DNA from: Bacillus sp. 1780r2a1
GTDB taxonomy: Bacteria > Bacillota > Bacilli > Bacillales > Bacillaceae_H
Length of the DNA stretch: 64,000 nt
Assembly: GCA_024134725.1 (NCBI GenBank)
Contig: CP099863.1
Coordinates: 1,607,501 to 1,671,500 of the forward strand
Reading direction: 5' to 3'
Shown: positions 52,136 through 60,759 of the stretch, in pieces
How the letters are laid out: each line of letters opens with the position of its first letter
How positions within the stretch are numbered: position 1 is the first letter of the stretch
The notes under the pieces: generated by a model
Database searches by the model: none
Seen by the model: the letters and a program-made list of their open reading frames with translations, nothing else
What the model was told of the DNA's origin: nothing
Translations under genes and position numbers: made by a program

Positions 52136-53080
52136 ATGAATAAGGGTACAGTAAGACAGCCGTATCAAGCTGGCTTGATATATACGGCTAGTGCATATGT
52201 GATGTGGGGAGTGTTTCCACTATATTGGAAGCTAGTAGATAACGTTCCTGCAGACGAGATTTTAGCACACCGTGTGATTTGGTCGTTTTTATTTATGATA
52301 CTATTGCTGTGCATAACGCGGCAGCTTGGTAATTTGAAAGAAACGGTTGGTTATTTATTTCGTCATCCGAAAAAAACGCTCATTTTATTTTCGGCGTCTT
52401 TATTAATTAGTCTTAATTGGTTTATTTATATTTGGGCTGTCAATAATGAAAGGATTATTGAAACCAGTCTAGGTTATTATATTAATCCTCTTGTGAGCGT
52501 TCTGTTAGGTATTGTTGTTTTAAAAGAAAAGCTGAATTTTTGGCAAATTATCTCAGTGGGTCTAGCTGCAATCGGTGTGCTGTTTTTAACACTTCATTAT
52601 GGAGAGTTTCCTTGGGTATCGTTAGGGCTTGCGTTTAGCTTCGGTATATATGGACTTGTGAAAAAGACCATTCAGCTAGAAGCTAAAGTTGGTTTGACTC
52701 TAGAAACGTTTATGGTTATGCCAATTGCACTTGTGTATTTTGTTATACTATATGTAAAAGGGCATTCTAGCTTTGTATTGAGTAACCCGACAACTAGCTT
52801 ATTGCTAATTGGAGGAGGGGTTGCAACAGCAATGCCGCTTTTATATTTTGCAAAAGGTGCCCCTTTAATCCCGTTATCTATGGTTGGATTCTTACAGTAT
52901 ATTGCACCGACGATGACCTTGCTTTTAGGTGTTTTTGTTTATCATGAACCATTCTCTAGCGTTCATATGATTGCCTTTTTATTTATTTGGGGCGGATCGG
53001 TTATCTTTGCGCTAGCAAAAACAAAGTTTATGATAACTCATCAGCCAAAGATTCGAAAGAGCCGTTCAGTAGGCTTGTAA
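52136..53080 (+). CDS. rarD: EamA-family permease RarD
   Basis: Ten-segment drug/metabolite transporter of 314 residues. RarD landmarks are AYVMWGVFPLYWKLVDNVPADEILAHRVIWS and SLNWFIYIWAVN, and later ETSLGYYINPLV and GFLQYIAPT. The substrate is unknown in Bacillaceae. It is monocistronic. Confidence 0.88.
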   Translation: MNKGTVRQPYQAGLIYTASAYVMWGVFPLYWKLVDNVPADEILAHRVIWSFLFMILLLCITRQLGNLKETVGYLFRHPKKTLILFSASLLISLNWFIYIWAVNNERIIETSLGYYINPLVSVLLGIVVLKEKLNFWQIISVGLAAIGVLFLTLHYGEFPWVSLGLAFSFGIYGLVKKTIQLEAKVGLTLETFMVMPIALVYFVILYVKGHSSFVLSNPTTSLLLIGGGVATAMPLLYFAKGAPLIPLSMVGFLQYIAPTMTLLLGVFVYHEPFSSVHMIAFLFIWGGSVIFALAKTKFMITHQPKIRKSRSVGL

Positions 53081-53087
53081 TAGAGAG

Positions 53088-53124
53088 TTCAACATCTATA
53101 TGTTAGATGTTGAACTTTTTTTAT
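53088..53124 (+). terminator. Terminator after rarD
   Basis: AGTTCAACATCTA / TAGATGTTGAACT, then seven T. Confidence 0.85.
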
Positions 53125-53177
53125 GAGGAAAATGAAAGGAGACGGTGGTATTAGGAATGCACACCACCGTATGTATA

Positions 53178-53504
53178 TTATAGCTTGCGTTGGAAGTGAG
53201 CGTTTAACTGCCCGCGCAGCATTTGATTTTTTACTTCTTTCATTTTTCTTTCTTCATCTTTTTTTGCTAGCTCAGTTCGAATTTCGCTTGTTTGTACCCC
53301 TTCTTCAATACGATCTGCAATTTCCATTAACCGTTCTACGTCTGAAAAGGAATACTTTCGAATTCCTGTATTCGTACGCTCTGGAAACAATAAGCTGCGT
53401 TTTTCGTAATAGCGAATCTGTCTTTCGGATAGCCCTGTCAATTCTTTCACGATGCCAATTGACATAACCTTTTTGTCACGATAAGATGCTTCATTTGTGG
53501 ACAA
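53178..53504 (-). CDS. tnrA: Nitrogen regulator TnrA
   Basis: MerR-family global nitrogen regulator of 108 residues. The N-terminal winged helix is [30 protein letters not shown], followed by [15 protein letters not shown]. The TnrA C-terminal signature GQLNAHFQ, which contacts feedback-inhibited glutamine synthetase, separates it from GlnR. The TTG start at 53504 has AGGGG about nine bases upstream. A perfect TnrA box lies 50 bases before its predicted start of transcription, so it should activate itself. Confidence 0.93.
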   Translation of the reverse strand: MSTNEASYRDKKVMSIGIVKELTGLSERQIRYYEKRSLLFPERTNTGIRKYSFSDVERLMEIADRIEEGVQTSEIRTELAKKDEERKMKEVKNQMLRGQLNAHFQRKL

Positions 53505-53547
53505 TCTCCCTCACCCCTGAGTGTATGATAATTATGTTATATCCTTT

Positions 53548-53553
53548 ATTATA
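53548..53553 (-). promoter_or_regulatory. -10 of the tnrA promoter
   Basis: TATAAT on the minus strand; start of transcription near 53541. The -35 is weak, as in activated promoters. Confidence 0.6.
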
Positions 53554-53582
53554 AAGGAAAAAAATACAAAAAAGTTATAACA

Positions 53583-53599
53583 TGTTATATATTCTAACA
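53583..53599 (-). promoter_or_regulatory. TnrA box, full consensus match
   Basis: TGTTATATATTCTAACA fits TGTNANAWWWTNTNACA at every fixed position. Its centre is ~50 bases from the tnrA start of transcription, the usual TnrA activation distance. Confidence 0.8.
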
Positions 53600-53625
53600 C
53601 AATTATGTAATGTTTTTTAGATAAA

Positions 53626-53642
53626 TGTAAGGAAAAATAACA
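53626..53642 (+). promoter_or_regulatory. Second, weaker TnrA-like box
   Basis: TGTAAGGAAAAATAACA has two mismatches to the TnrA consensus. It is centred ~48 bases before the predicted start (from TATAAA at 53670-53675) of the divergent small gene. Confidence 0.5.
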
Positions 53643-53712
53643 AAGATAATGAAATTAGGAAATAATTCTTATAAAATAGAGCTGAGAAAGCTAATAAGAA
53701 AGGAATAAAAAG

Positions 53713-53865
53713 ATGAGCGATAATGAAATGATAAAGAAACAAGTTCTAAAGCTTGCTACGGAAATTATTGAATTGGATGTAAAGAGAGATGAAAAGTTTG
53801 AAGAGTTAACCGTTTTAGCAGGTAACCATGCTTACGAAATTCTAAGAAGAGTCCAAAATGGATAG
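53713..53865 (+). CDS. Small 50-residue protein divergent from tnrA
   Basis: ATG to TAG with AAAGGA upstream. It starts MSDNEMIKKQVLKLATEIIE and ends GNHAYEILRRVQNG; an amphipathic helical peptide. In B. subtilis a small TnrA-activated unit (ykzB-ykoL) also lies divergent to tnrA, so this may be its counterpart by position. I cannot confirm homology. Confidence 0.6.
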   Translation: MSDNEMIKKQVLKLATEIIELDVKRDEKFEELTVLAGNHAYEILRRVQNG

Positions 53866-53894
53866 TAAGGGATGAACAATCCCTATACAATAAA

Positions 53895-53921
53895 AAAACT
53901 CCCGCTGCAGCGGGAGTTTTA
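53895..53921. terminator. Bidirectional terminator
   Basis: AAAACTCCCGCTG and its complement, between convergent genes. Confidence 0.85.
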
Positions 53922-53924
53922 TAT

Positions 53925-54845
53925 TTATCCTTGATCTAAAACGATAAGCTCTTTTTTTAACTGTTCATGACGAAGATTTTCTCCAATAATAACAAGGTTA
54001 GTTGGCATTTTCATCAGCTCTTTCATATATAAAGGCATTCCGTATGAGTATTGAAATGAATACGTATCAGGAGAATGTGTGAAACGTAGATACCCTTTCA
54101 TTCGATAAATCGTATCTGGTGTATGGCGCAGCCAATCTTCAAATTTTTCAAGGTCAATCGGGTTTTTGAATTCGTAAACAAATGTTTTTAAGTGTAAATG
54201 TTTTTCAACATGAGCTTGCTGATGTGCTTGTTTCTTTGAAAGCTGAGCGTTTGTTAAAAGCTTCAATTGAATAGACGAATAACTTGTAAATAAGCAAGTT
54301 GCTTGTGGATTAATCGATTGAATTTCATACAATAGTGTTGCTTTAGCTGATTCAGATAATGTATCAGATTTGTTTAATAAAATGACATCCGCATGTCGAA
54401 TTTGTTCTTGGAGTAGCTTTTGTAATTGAATACTTAAGCTACCGCGGTCTTGCCACCTGTGAACATCTACTGTTGTTACGATACACTTTACAGTAACATC
54501 GTTAGCGAAGAGTGGGGACATACATGCATCTAATACTTCGATTGGATGTGCTACACCTGTTGTTTCAATATAAATAGCATCTAGCTTGTTTTCTTGTAAA
54601 AGCGAATGGAGCTGTGTTTCAAACTGCCCTTGAATGGTGCAGCAAACGCATCCGTTTAGTAATTCTTTAAGAGGCGTATCTTTTTCTACTTCATCGGAGT
54701 CGATAGAGATTTTGCCAAGTTCATTCATAATAACGGCGATTTGACGGCCGTTTTCTTTTTCTTGCTTTAATGCATTTTTTAACAATGATGTTTTCCCGCT
54801 TCCTAAAAAGCCGGATAAGATATAAATTTCAGTTTTGTTTGTCAT
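53925..54845 (-). CDS. COG0523 (CobW/ZNG1-like) metallochaperone GTPase
   Basis: A 306-residue G3E GTPase. The P-loop is GFLGSGKTSLL (12-22), the metal motif is GCVCC (65-69), NKSD gives guanine specificity, and a CobW C-terminal domain follows. Such GTPases deliver zinc or another metal to client enzymes in zinc shortage (YciC/ZagA in Bacillus). Despite the name it is not placed with the cobalamin genes and needs no link to them. A Zur-like box overlaps its start of transcription. A His-rich stretch (QAHQQAHVEKHLHLK) may bind metal. Confidence 0.88.
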   Translation of the reverse strand: MTNKTEIYILSGFLGSGKTSLLKNALKQEKENGRQIAVIMNELGKISIDSDEVEKDTPLKELLNGCVCCTIQGQFETQLHSLLQENKLDAIYIETTGVAHPIEVLDACMSPLFANDVTVKCIVTTVDVHRWQDRGSLSIQLQKLLQEQIRHADVILLNKSDTLSESAKATLLYEIQSINPQATCLFTSYSSIQLKLLTNAQLSKKQAHQQAHVEKHLHLKTFVYEFKNPIDLEKFEDWLRHTPDTIYRMKGYLRFTHSPDTYSFQYSYGMPLYMKELMKMPTNLVIIGENLRHEQLKKELIVLDQG

Positions 54846-54866
54846 TTTTCTAACTCCTGTATAAAA

Positions 54867-54893
54867 TCGAAATGATTATGATTTATGATTATA
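54867..54893 (-). promoter_or_regulatory. Zur-like box at the COG0523 GTPase promoter
   Basis: On the minus strand TCATAATCATTTCGA (54881-54867) matches TCGTAATnATTACGA in 12 of 14 positions. A TATAAT -10 lies just upstream (54893-54888). The layout equals that of the cnt operator. Confidence 0.7.
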
Positions 54894-55098
54894 TACCATA
54901 CACTATGTCTGCATTTTTGTATATATCTATCTAGGTAATAGATTAAAAGCATACTTACTCTACTACATAAATGGTATCACAAATGAAAATAAATTGGAAA
55001 AAGCGAAAAGATAAAATGAATATTCTCAATTTTAAAACGTTATTATGCTAAAATGGAATAATAGATAGCAATTGTATAGAGGGAAAGGGAGATGCTTT

Positions 55099-56034
55099 AT
55101 GCGCATTTTAGTATTAGGAGCTGGCGGAGTAGGTGGCTATTTCGGTGGGCGTCTTGCTGAAAAAGGAGAAGATGTTACATTTTTAGTTCGAAGTCAAAGA
55201 AAAAAACAGCTTAAAAAAAATGGATTAGTCATTAAAAGCATTCATGGTGATTATTCATTTTCTCCCAAGTTAATTACAACCACTAGTGAGGGAGTGGAGC
55301 CCTTTGACTGCGTTTTATTTTCGACAAAAGCATATCATCTGGATCAAGCGATAGCTGATGTAAAGCCCTTTATAGGAAGTGGTACGACGGTTGTCCCACT
55401 TTTAAATGGGATTAATCATCTGTCGGCGTTGCGAAGTGCTTTTGGCGAGAATAATGTAATAGGCGGTCTTTGTTTTATTGAAACGACATTGAACGCAGAC
55501 GGAGAGATTGTTCAAACAAGTCCTGCACATCGAGTTGTTTATGGAGAGTTTAATGGTGAAAAAACAAATCGAATTGAACGCTTAGAAGCTGCGTTTCGTC
55601 ATACAAAAACGTCATTTGTACTCAGTGATCGAATTGGACAAGAGATGTGGCATAAGTATCTATTCATTACAACACTTTCTGGAGTTACTACCTTAATGCG
55701 TTCCCCAATTGGACCTATTCGTGATGTAGAAGGAGGTAGAGTGTTTATTCAGTCCCTTCTTCAAGAAGTATATGAAATCATGGTCAGAGAAGGTGCTCCG
55801 GTTACAGAGGGAATTGTACAGCAGCATATGAAAACAATGGAGTCGATGACGTATGGTATGAAATCATCTATGCAGCGAGATATTGAAAAGGGGTATATGA
55901 CTGAAGCGGATCATCTTCAAGGATACCTCCTGCGGTTAGCGCAAAAATATGATGTGAAATCAGACATTTTACATATTGTCTATCAACATTTAAAGATATA
56001 TGAGAAAGTTCAAAAAGGGACTGATAGTCAGTGA
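55099..56034 (+). CDS. panE: 2-dehydropantoate 2-reductase PanE
   Basis: NADPH-dependent ketopantoate reductase for pantothenate and CoA. It has 311 residues. The Rossmann motif is LGAGGVGGYFGGRLAE (5-20), NGINHLSAL follows, and the catalytic Lys is in EMWHKYLFITTLSG. ATG 55099 has AAGGGAG seven bases upstream. It overlaps the GIY-YIG gene by 4 nt. Confidence 0.88.
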   Translation: MRILVLGAGGVGGYFGGRLAEKGEDVTFLVRSQRKKQLKKNGLVIKSIHGDYSFSPKLITTTSEGVEPFDCVLFSTKAYHLDQAIADVKPFIGSGTTVVPLLNGINHLSALRSAFGENNVIGGLCFIETTLNADGEIVQTSPAHRVVYGEFNGEKTNRIERLEAAFRHTKTSFVLSDRIGQEMWHKYLFITTLSGVTTLMRSPIGPIRDVEGGRVFIQSLLQEVYEIMVREGAPVTEGIVQQHMKTMESMTYGMKSSMQRDIEKGYMTEADHLQGYLLRLAQKYDVKSDILHIVYQHLKIYEKVQKGTDSQ

Positions 56035-56798
56035 GTTTAACAATTGATTTTGCAAAATTAGATGTCATAAAGTCTCTTGTGCCAGTACAACAGGTACAAA
56101 GTTTATCCTCAAAAAAAGGTCTATACTTTCTCTTTGATGAAGAAAAGGAACTTGTCTATATTGGTAGTACAATGAATTCATTAAAACAAAGGGTATTTGC
56201 ACATCTGAAAAACGGTGATTTTCAAGAAAACCACCCTATTGCGTTTATCGGCTGGTTGGAAATAGAAGGTTCAAGAGAAACGATTGAAGCTCTTAAAACG
56301 ATGCTAATTAATGCATATTTCCCCATCTATAATCAATATGGAATTAAGTATAAGCATGAGCGTCCTCTAAGAGCTGAGCATACTAATTGTCAGGTAGAGG
56401 TAAAGAAAGCTACAAAGCCTCCTACATCTAAAGTTAAAAAAGTTGGTGGAAACAAGCGTTTTACTTCGGCTAGTGTGAGAGAAATGGCAAATGGAGATGA
56501 AGCGAAGAGGTTATGGTCTCGCAGTGAAGCACGAGCGATACTCCATTTATCCGATGCTGAGATTATTACTTTGAGTGAAAGGTTGTTGGCAGAACAATAT
56601 TTCTTTCAACGTGATATGAAAAAGAATCTTATATTTACGCTAAAAGATTTGGTTGTCATGCAGGTTTTATTAAATATTACTCAGCACCATGTGGTGAAGA
56701 AAAGAGAAATGAAAGAGGCTATTCGCTTAGTGCAAAAATTTGGATTAGTTGAAGCGCTTAGAATTTCTGAGCGGTTAATTACGAAAGTAAATATGTAG
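56031..56798 (+). CDS. GIY-YIG nuclease-domain protein with unknown C-terminal half
   Basis: A 255-residue protein. The N-terminal GIY-YIG module spans about 28-105: GLYFLFDEEKELVYIGSTMNSLKQRVFAHL and, at the end, FPIYNQYG. The C-terminal ~120 residues (SRSEARAILHLSDAEIITLSERLL..., KKREMKEAIRLVQKFGLVEALRI) are helical and unfamiliar. It is translationally coupled to panE. It could be a structure-specific nuclease; it shows no sign of belonging to an intron or phage. Confidence 0.75.
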   Translation: MSLTIDFAKLDVIKSLVPVQQVQSLSSKKGLYFLFDEEKELVYIGSTMNSLKQRVFAHLKNGDFQENHPIAFIGWLEIEGSRETIEALKTMLINAYFPIYNQYGIKYKHERPLRAEHTNCQVEVKKATKPPTSKVKKVGGNKRFTSASVREMANGDEAKRLWSRSEARAILHLSDAEIITLSERLLAEQYFFQRDMKKNLIFTLKDLVVMQVLLNITQHHVVKKREMKEAIRLVQKFGLVEALRISERLITKVNM

Positions 56799-56803
56799 AC
56801 GAC

Positions 56804-56840
56804 AAAACCAAGCTGTATGTTAATACGGCTTGGTTTTAAT
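56804..56840 (+). terminator. Terminator after the GIY-YIG gene
   Basis: AAAACCAAGC / GCTTGGTTTT. Confidence 0.8.
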
Positions 56841-56842
56841 GC

Positions 56843-57139
56843 CTAAGCAATTTCATCGATAACCCGTGGAAGGGCAATGATAGAAAGTATACATAAAGAG
56901 CTAACTACGTGATGCATTTCAAAGATAGCGATAATGAAAAACATAATGGACATGTATAGCTGCAATCCTTTTAATATCCAGGATCTTTGTGCAAGAAAGA
57001 AGTCACTTAACACGAATAAGAAAAAGATAAGCGAACTGCATACTATGATGACCGTGCTTGACATCGTATGGTTATAAGCACTAATAAGTAATAGTGTAAT
57101 AAGTAATACAACGGCCGTTGTTTTTAACAATTTTATCAT
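56843..57139 (-). CDS. Small membrane protein (98 residues)
   Basis: Three to four hydrophobic segments (TTAVVLLITLLLISAY, VIIVCSSLIFFLFVLS, LYMSIMFFIIAIFEM). ATG 57139 is chosen, AAGGTG lying six bases upstream; ATG 57142 is also possible. Function unknown. Confidence 0.6.
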   Translation of the reverse strand: MIKLLKTTAVVLLITLLLISAYNHTMSSTVIIVCSSLIFFLFVLSDFFLAQRSWILKGLQLYMSIMFFIIAIFEMHHVVSSLCILSIIALPRVIDEIA

Positions 57140-57392
57140 CATTTTCACCTTCAATACAAAGTGATCTGTGTTTTTATTTTATAGCATAGTCAATAAATCG
57201 GAAAGTCAAACACCATAAGTATAACAACAATTTAACATCTTTATAATGTATTTACAAAAGTTGTCTCCTAAAACTAGCTCTCAGGCTGTTAAATTGACGA
57301 TTAACGGTCATAATGCTATAGTATGTTTTCAAAAAATCAAGCTAATACAGCAATGTGGAACGTTGTTAAACAAGTAAAAAGGACGTGTTTGT

Positions 57393-58280
57393 TTGAGCGA
57401 AAAACTATTATTAATTGACGGCTTTAATTTGCTGAGCCGCTGTTACTTTGCTACATCATATGGGCGGGAAGAAGCTGATTTGCCTCGCAATAGCAAAGGG
57501 TTATTTACAAATGCGGTGCGTGTAGTTGTTCAAAAAATGAATAACTTAATTAAGCAATATGAGCCGACGCATGTCATTGTTGCATGGGATGTAAAGCGTA
57601 ACGAGACAAAACGCAAACAAGCATATAGTTTCTATAAAGAAACGAGAAATGATTTACCAGCATCATTAATTCAACAGTATGAGACACTGCGTGCTTTCTT
57701 TGAAGCTGTAGGAATTCCTCAGCTCTCGGTTGAACTCTATGAAGCAGATGATGTTATTGGTGCGTTTTCTTTAAAATGGACAAAAGAAAAACAATCCCCA
57801 GCGTACATTTACAGCAATGATCGCGATTTGTTTCAGCTGTTAAATGAACATGTATCGCAAATTGTGGCCAAGCCGAAAATAGGTGATGTGGTGTATACAG
57901 CTATGGACTTTACAACTGACTATGGCATATCGCCTTCTCAGTGGGTGGATGTAAAAGCTTTGTTAGGCGATAAGTCAGATAATATTCCAGGTGTTCCTGG
58001 GGTAGGTGAGAAAGCTGCATTACCTCTTATACAACAATATGGTTCAATTGAAGGAATTTATGCACAGGTTGAAGATTTAGACGCAACTTTTAATCGATAT
58101 AAGAAAAAACTAAAGAGTGGTCAAGAGTTAGCTGAATTGAGCTTAGAACTTGTAAAGATTGATACGGATATTGAAGTGGTTAATCAAATTGAGTGGATTA
58201 CAGTAAAATTTGAGCGAAACTTAGCACTTTGGGAAGAAGAATTAACTCCGCTAGAACTAAACATTATGCTTCAAACGTAA
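57393..58280 (+). CDS. ypcP: 5'-3' exonuclease (YpcP, Pol I N-domain type)
   Basis: A 295-residue FEN-family exonuclease, like the N-terminal domain of DNA polymerase I. The metal sites are LLIDGFNLLSRC, VAWDVKRNETKR, YEADDVIGA, YSNDRDLFQL, and the helix-three-turn-helix GDKSDNIPGVPGVGEKAALPL. It removes RNA primers or flaps. Confidence 0.93.
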   Translation: MSEKLLLIDGFNLLSRCYFATSYGREEADLPRNSKGLFTNAVRVVVQKMNNLIKQYEPTHVIVAWDVKRNETKRKQAYSFYKETRNDLPASLIQQYETLRAFFEAVGIPQLSVELYEADDVIGAFSLKWTKEKQSPAYIYSNDRDLFQLLNEHVSQIVAKPKIGDVVYTAMDFTTDYGISPSQWVDVKALLGDKSDNIPGVPGVGEKAALPLIQQYGSIEGIYAQVEDLDATFNRYKKKLKSGQELAELSLELVKIDTDIEVVNQIEWITVKFERNLALWEEELTPLELNIMLQT

Positions 58281-58326
58281 TTTTTAGTAAAATACAAAAG
58301 AGGAAAGCTTGAAAGGAGTAAAAACG

Positions 58327-58674
58327 TTGCAACCAATTGATAAAGAGAGCGTACAAACAAAATTAGAAACTTTTTTTCATAATGATATATATGTTCATCT
58401 TGAAACAACAAATGGAGCATATGCATCTCATGTAAATGCAAAAGCAATGAACGTAGGAGCATTTATCCGCAATGGGAAAGTGAACGTATTAGGCGGCAAA
58501 ATTACAGGCGAAGGACCATATCGCGTAGGGCTTCAAATTGATTTAGGTTGGATTTATGCTGAAGGCTTAACAGACTGGGAAGTTGACGAGCATAACAGAT
58601 TACTGTTAGCAGGCCACGATTCCGATGGTCGTCTAGCCGTTGCGTTTCAATTAAGTGAAAAACCGTTTGAGTAA
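58327..58674 (+). CDS. yojF: YojF (DUF1806) family protein
   Basis: A 115-residue protein. TTG 58327 has AAAGGAG eight bases upstream; the earlier TTG lies before that site. The sequence TTNGAYASHVNAKAMNVGAFIRNGKV and GEGPYRVGLQIDLGWIYAEGL is typical of YojF. It precedes bshB2 as in B. subtilis, so a role near bacillithiol synthesis is inferred. The biochemical function is unknown. Confidence 0.85.
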   Translation: MQPIDKESVQTKLETFFHNDIYVHLETTNGAYASHVNAKAMNVGAFIRNGKVNVLGGKITGEGPYRVGLQIDLGWIYAEGLTDWEVDEHNRLLLAGHDSDGRLAVAFQLSEKPFE

Positions 58675-58689
58675 GAAAGGAGAATTATT

Positions 58690-59355
58690 GTGCAAGAGCG
58701 ATTATTAATTGTATTTCCACACCCCGACGATGAAGCATTTGGAGCAGCTGGAGTGATTACTTTAGCAAGGCAAAAAGAAACACCGGTTACATATGCTTGC
58801 ATTACGCTAGGTGAAATGGGAAGAAACATGGGGAGACCATTGTTTGCTAACCGAGAAACGCTTCCTAAGATTCGGAAAAAAGAACTTCAAGATTTAGCTG
58901 AAGTTTTGGATATTCAAGACTTACGTATGATGGGTTTACGTGATAAAACACTAGAGTTTTTAGATATTGAAGAGTTTGCTAATCGTATTGAATCCATTAT
59001 TCAAGAAGTAAAACCAACTCATATCATTACTCACTATCCAGGATTTGCGGTTCACCCTGACCATAATGCAACTGGAGCAGCTACCCTTCATGCAGTAAAA
59101 AGAATGCCAAAAGAAGAGCGACCAATCGTCTGGTGCCATGCATTCTCACATGATCGCATCGAGCATATTGGTCACCCTGACGTTGTGATCGACGTATCGA
59201 GTGTAAAAGACAAGAAGATTGAAGCATTAAAGGCACACCGTTCACAAACGGAAGCGATGTTTGACGGCGTGGAGGTTGATGCTTTATTATCTAACCCGCA
59301 GCTTGAAAGAATGCTTCTTCGAGAAGAATTCTGGACGTATAAGTGGGACGACTAA
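58690..59355 (+). CDS. bshB2: Bacillithiol deacetylase BshB2
   Basis: Zinc GlcNAc-malate deacetylase of the LmbE/PIG-L family, 221 residues. The zinc motif is FPHPDDEAFGA (9-19), with Arg/His catalytic parts in HYPGFAVHPDHNATG. It forms GlcN-malate for bacillithiol. The GTG start follows AAAGGAG. yojF lies 15 nt before it, proC almost touches the end. Confidence 0.92.
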   Translation: MQERLLIVFPHPDDEAFGAAGVITLARQKETPVTYACITLGEMGRNMGRPLFANRETLPKIRKKELQDLAEVLDIQDLRMMGLRDKTLEFLDIEEFANRIESIIQEVKPTHIITHYPGFAVHPDHNATGAATLHAVKRMPKEERPIVWCHAFSHDRIEHIGHPDVVIDVSSVKDKKIEALKAHRSQTEAMFDGVEVDALLSNPQLERMLLREEFWTYKWDD

Positions 59356-59356
59356 G

Positions 59357-60160
59357 ATGAAAAATCAAAAAGTATTATTTATTGGAGCAGGTCGAATGGC
59401 AGAAGCTATTGCAGCTGGTTTAATCCATACGAATGCTTTTATAAATGAACGCATCGTCATGACAAACCAACGCGATAGAAAACGATTAGAAGAGCTTCAA
59501 GAAAAATATGTTGTCAGTGTGACCCAAGACTGGGAAGCAGAAGTCGAAAGTGCTACAACTATTGTTTTAGCAATGCCACCTGAAGTGCATGATGAAGTTC
59601 TTAAAAAACTCTCTAGGCTTGTAACCAATCAGTTTGTCATTACAGTTGCAGCGGGAATTGGCCCTAGCTATTTGGAAGAAAGGCTGCCAGCTCATACAGC
59701 TGTGGCATGGATCATGCCAAATACAGCAGCTACAATTGGTGAGTCAATATCGTTGTATGCAGTTGGCAACTCGCTGGACGAAAGTCATAAAAAAGCGCTA
59801 GCAGTTATTTTAAATAGTATAGGCTCCTCTCAGCTTTGTACGGAAGATGAAGTGAAGTACCTTACGGCTATCACTGGGAGTGCGCCTGCGTTTGTCGCTT
59901 ATTTCTCAGAAGCATTAATTGACTCAGCTATGAGCTACGGAGTTTCTGAAGAAATTGCGCAAAAGCTTGTTTTGCAGATGATGTCAGGTTCTGCTAATTT
60001 AATTAAACATATAGCAAACCCATCAGCTGTAAGGCAGCAGGTAACTACGCCTGGAGGTGCGACAGCAGAAGGATTAAAAGTGATGGAGAAACACCGCTTT
60101 AAAGAAATGATTCAACAAGCTGTAAAGGCTACTAATGCAAAGGCGAATGGAAGCATCTAA
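59357..60160 (+). CDS. proC: Pyrroline-5-carboxylate reductase
   Basis: Last step of proline synthesis. It has 267 residues. The NADPH fold is LFIGAGRMAEAIAAGL (8-23) and the C-terminal family signature is AITGSAPAFVAYFSEALIDSA with QVTTPGGATAEGL. The ATG is two bases after the bshB2 stop. It is one of several ProC paralogues usual in Bacillus. Confidence 0.92.
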   Translation: MKNQKVLFIGAGRMAEAIAAGLIHTNAFINERIVMTNQRDRKRLEELQEKYVVSVTQDWEAEVESATTIVLAMPPEVHDEVLKKLSRLVTNQFVITVAAGIGPSYLEERLPAHTAVAWIMPNTAATIGESISLYAVGNSLDESHKKALAVILNSIGSSQLCTEDEVKYLTAITGSAPAFVAYFSEALIDSAMSYGVSEEIAQKLVLQMMSGSANLIKHIANPSAVRQQVTTPGGATAEGLKVMEKHRFKEMIQQAVKATNAKANGSI

Positions 60161-60170
60161 TGGTATTAAA

Positions 60171-60200
60171 AGAGAACGTCTAATACGACGTTCTTTTTTT
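60171..60200 (+). terminator. Terminator after proC
   Basis: AGAACGTC / GACGTTCT plus T run. Confidence 0.8.
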
Positions 60201-60208
60201 GCGAAGAA

Positions 60209-60604
60209 TTAATCAATAAATCGCTTCTTCATATCTGGTGTTGGAATCATGCACTCATTCTGTTTTCCAAACCATTTATAGCGGTTTTTAGCAATGATTT
60301 TATAAAAAAAGTTGCGAAGTGGTGTTGGAACGATAATAAAAACATAAGCAAATTTCCAAGGTGATTTTAGGTGCTTAGCAATTTTTAAAGCTGCGGTGGA
60401 TTCAGTGTAAAGCTTCTTTCCCTCTAAATAAATGACGCTATCAAGTTGATTGCTTGATAAGTTAAACTCGCTTAATAAATGAGCAGCCCCTTCTGATTGC
60501 AGAGATGCAAACGAAAATACAGCATGGTGATCGTTCTTTATAATGAATTGAACACTGTGGTTGCAAAGGTTGCACACACCATCAAATAAAATAATCTTCC
60601 TCAC
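60209..60604 (-). CDS. DCC-family thiol-disulfide oxidoreductase (YuxK-like)
   Basis: A 131-residue protein with the DGVCNLCNHSVQFI motif (Cys11, Cys14) at the start and a hydrophobic patch near 85-105. The GTG start is about ten bases after AGGAGG. Function unknown beyond the redox fold. Confidence 0.85.
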   Translation of the reverse strand: MRKIILFDGVCNLCNHSVQFIIKNDHHAVFSFASLQSEGAAHLLSEFNLSSNQLDSVIYLEGKKLYTESTAALKIAKHLKSPWKFAYVFIIVPTPLRNFFYKIIAKNRYKWFGKQNECMIPTPDMKKRFID

Positions 60605-60759
60605 GTCTAAAAAACCTCCTGCTTAGGTAACATTTAACCTACTTATACTTGTGTTTTAGCAAAAAGAAAGGTACGTTTAAAAGATGTAGGTAAAGTGATC
60701 CAAAAAGGTACGTTATTACGATTATATAATAGGACTCAGATGAGTTAAAGGAGAAAGGT

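Noticed and set aside
53925..54845. CobW-like GTPase as part of the cobalamin cluster
   Set aside because: Separated by the IS, rarD and tnrA, opposite strand, and carries a Zur-like and not a cobalamin control element.
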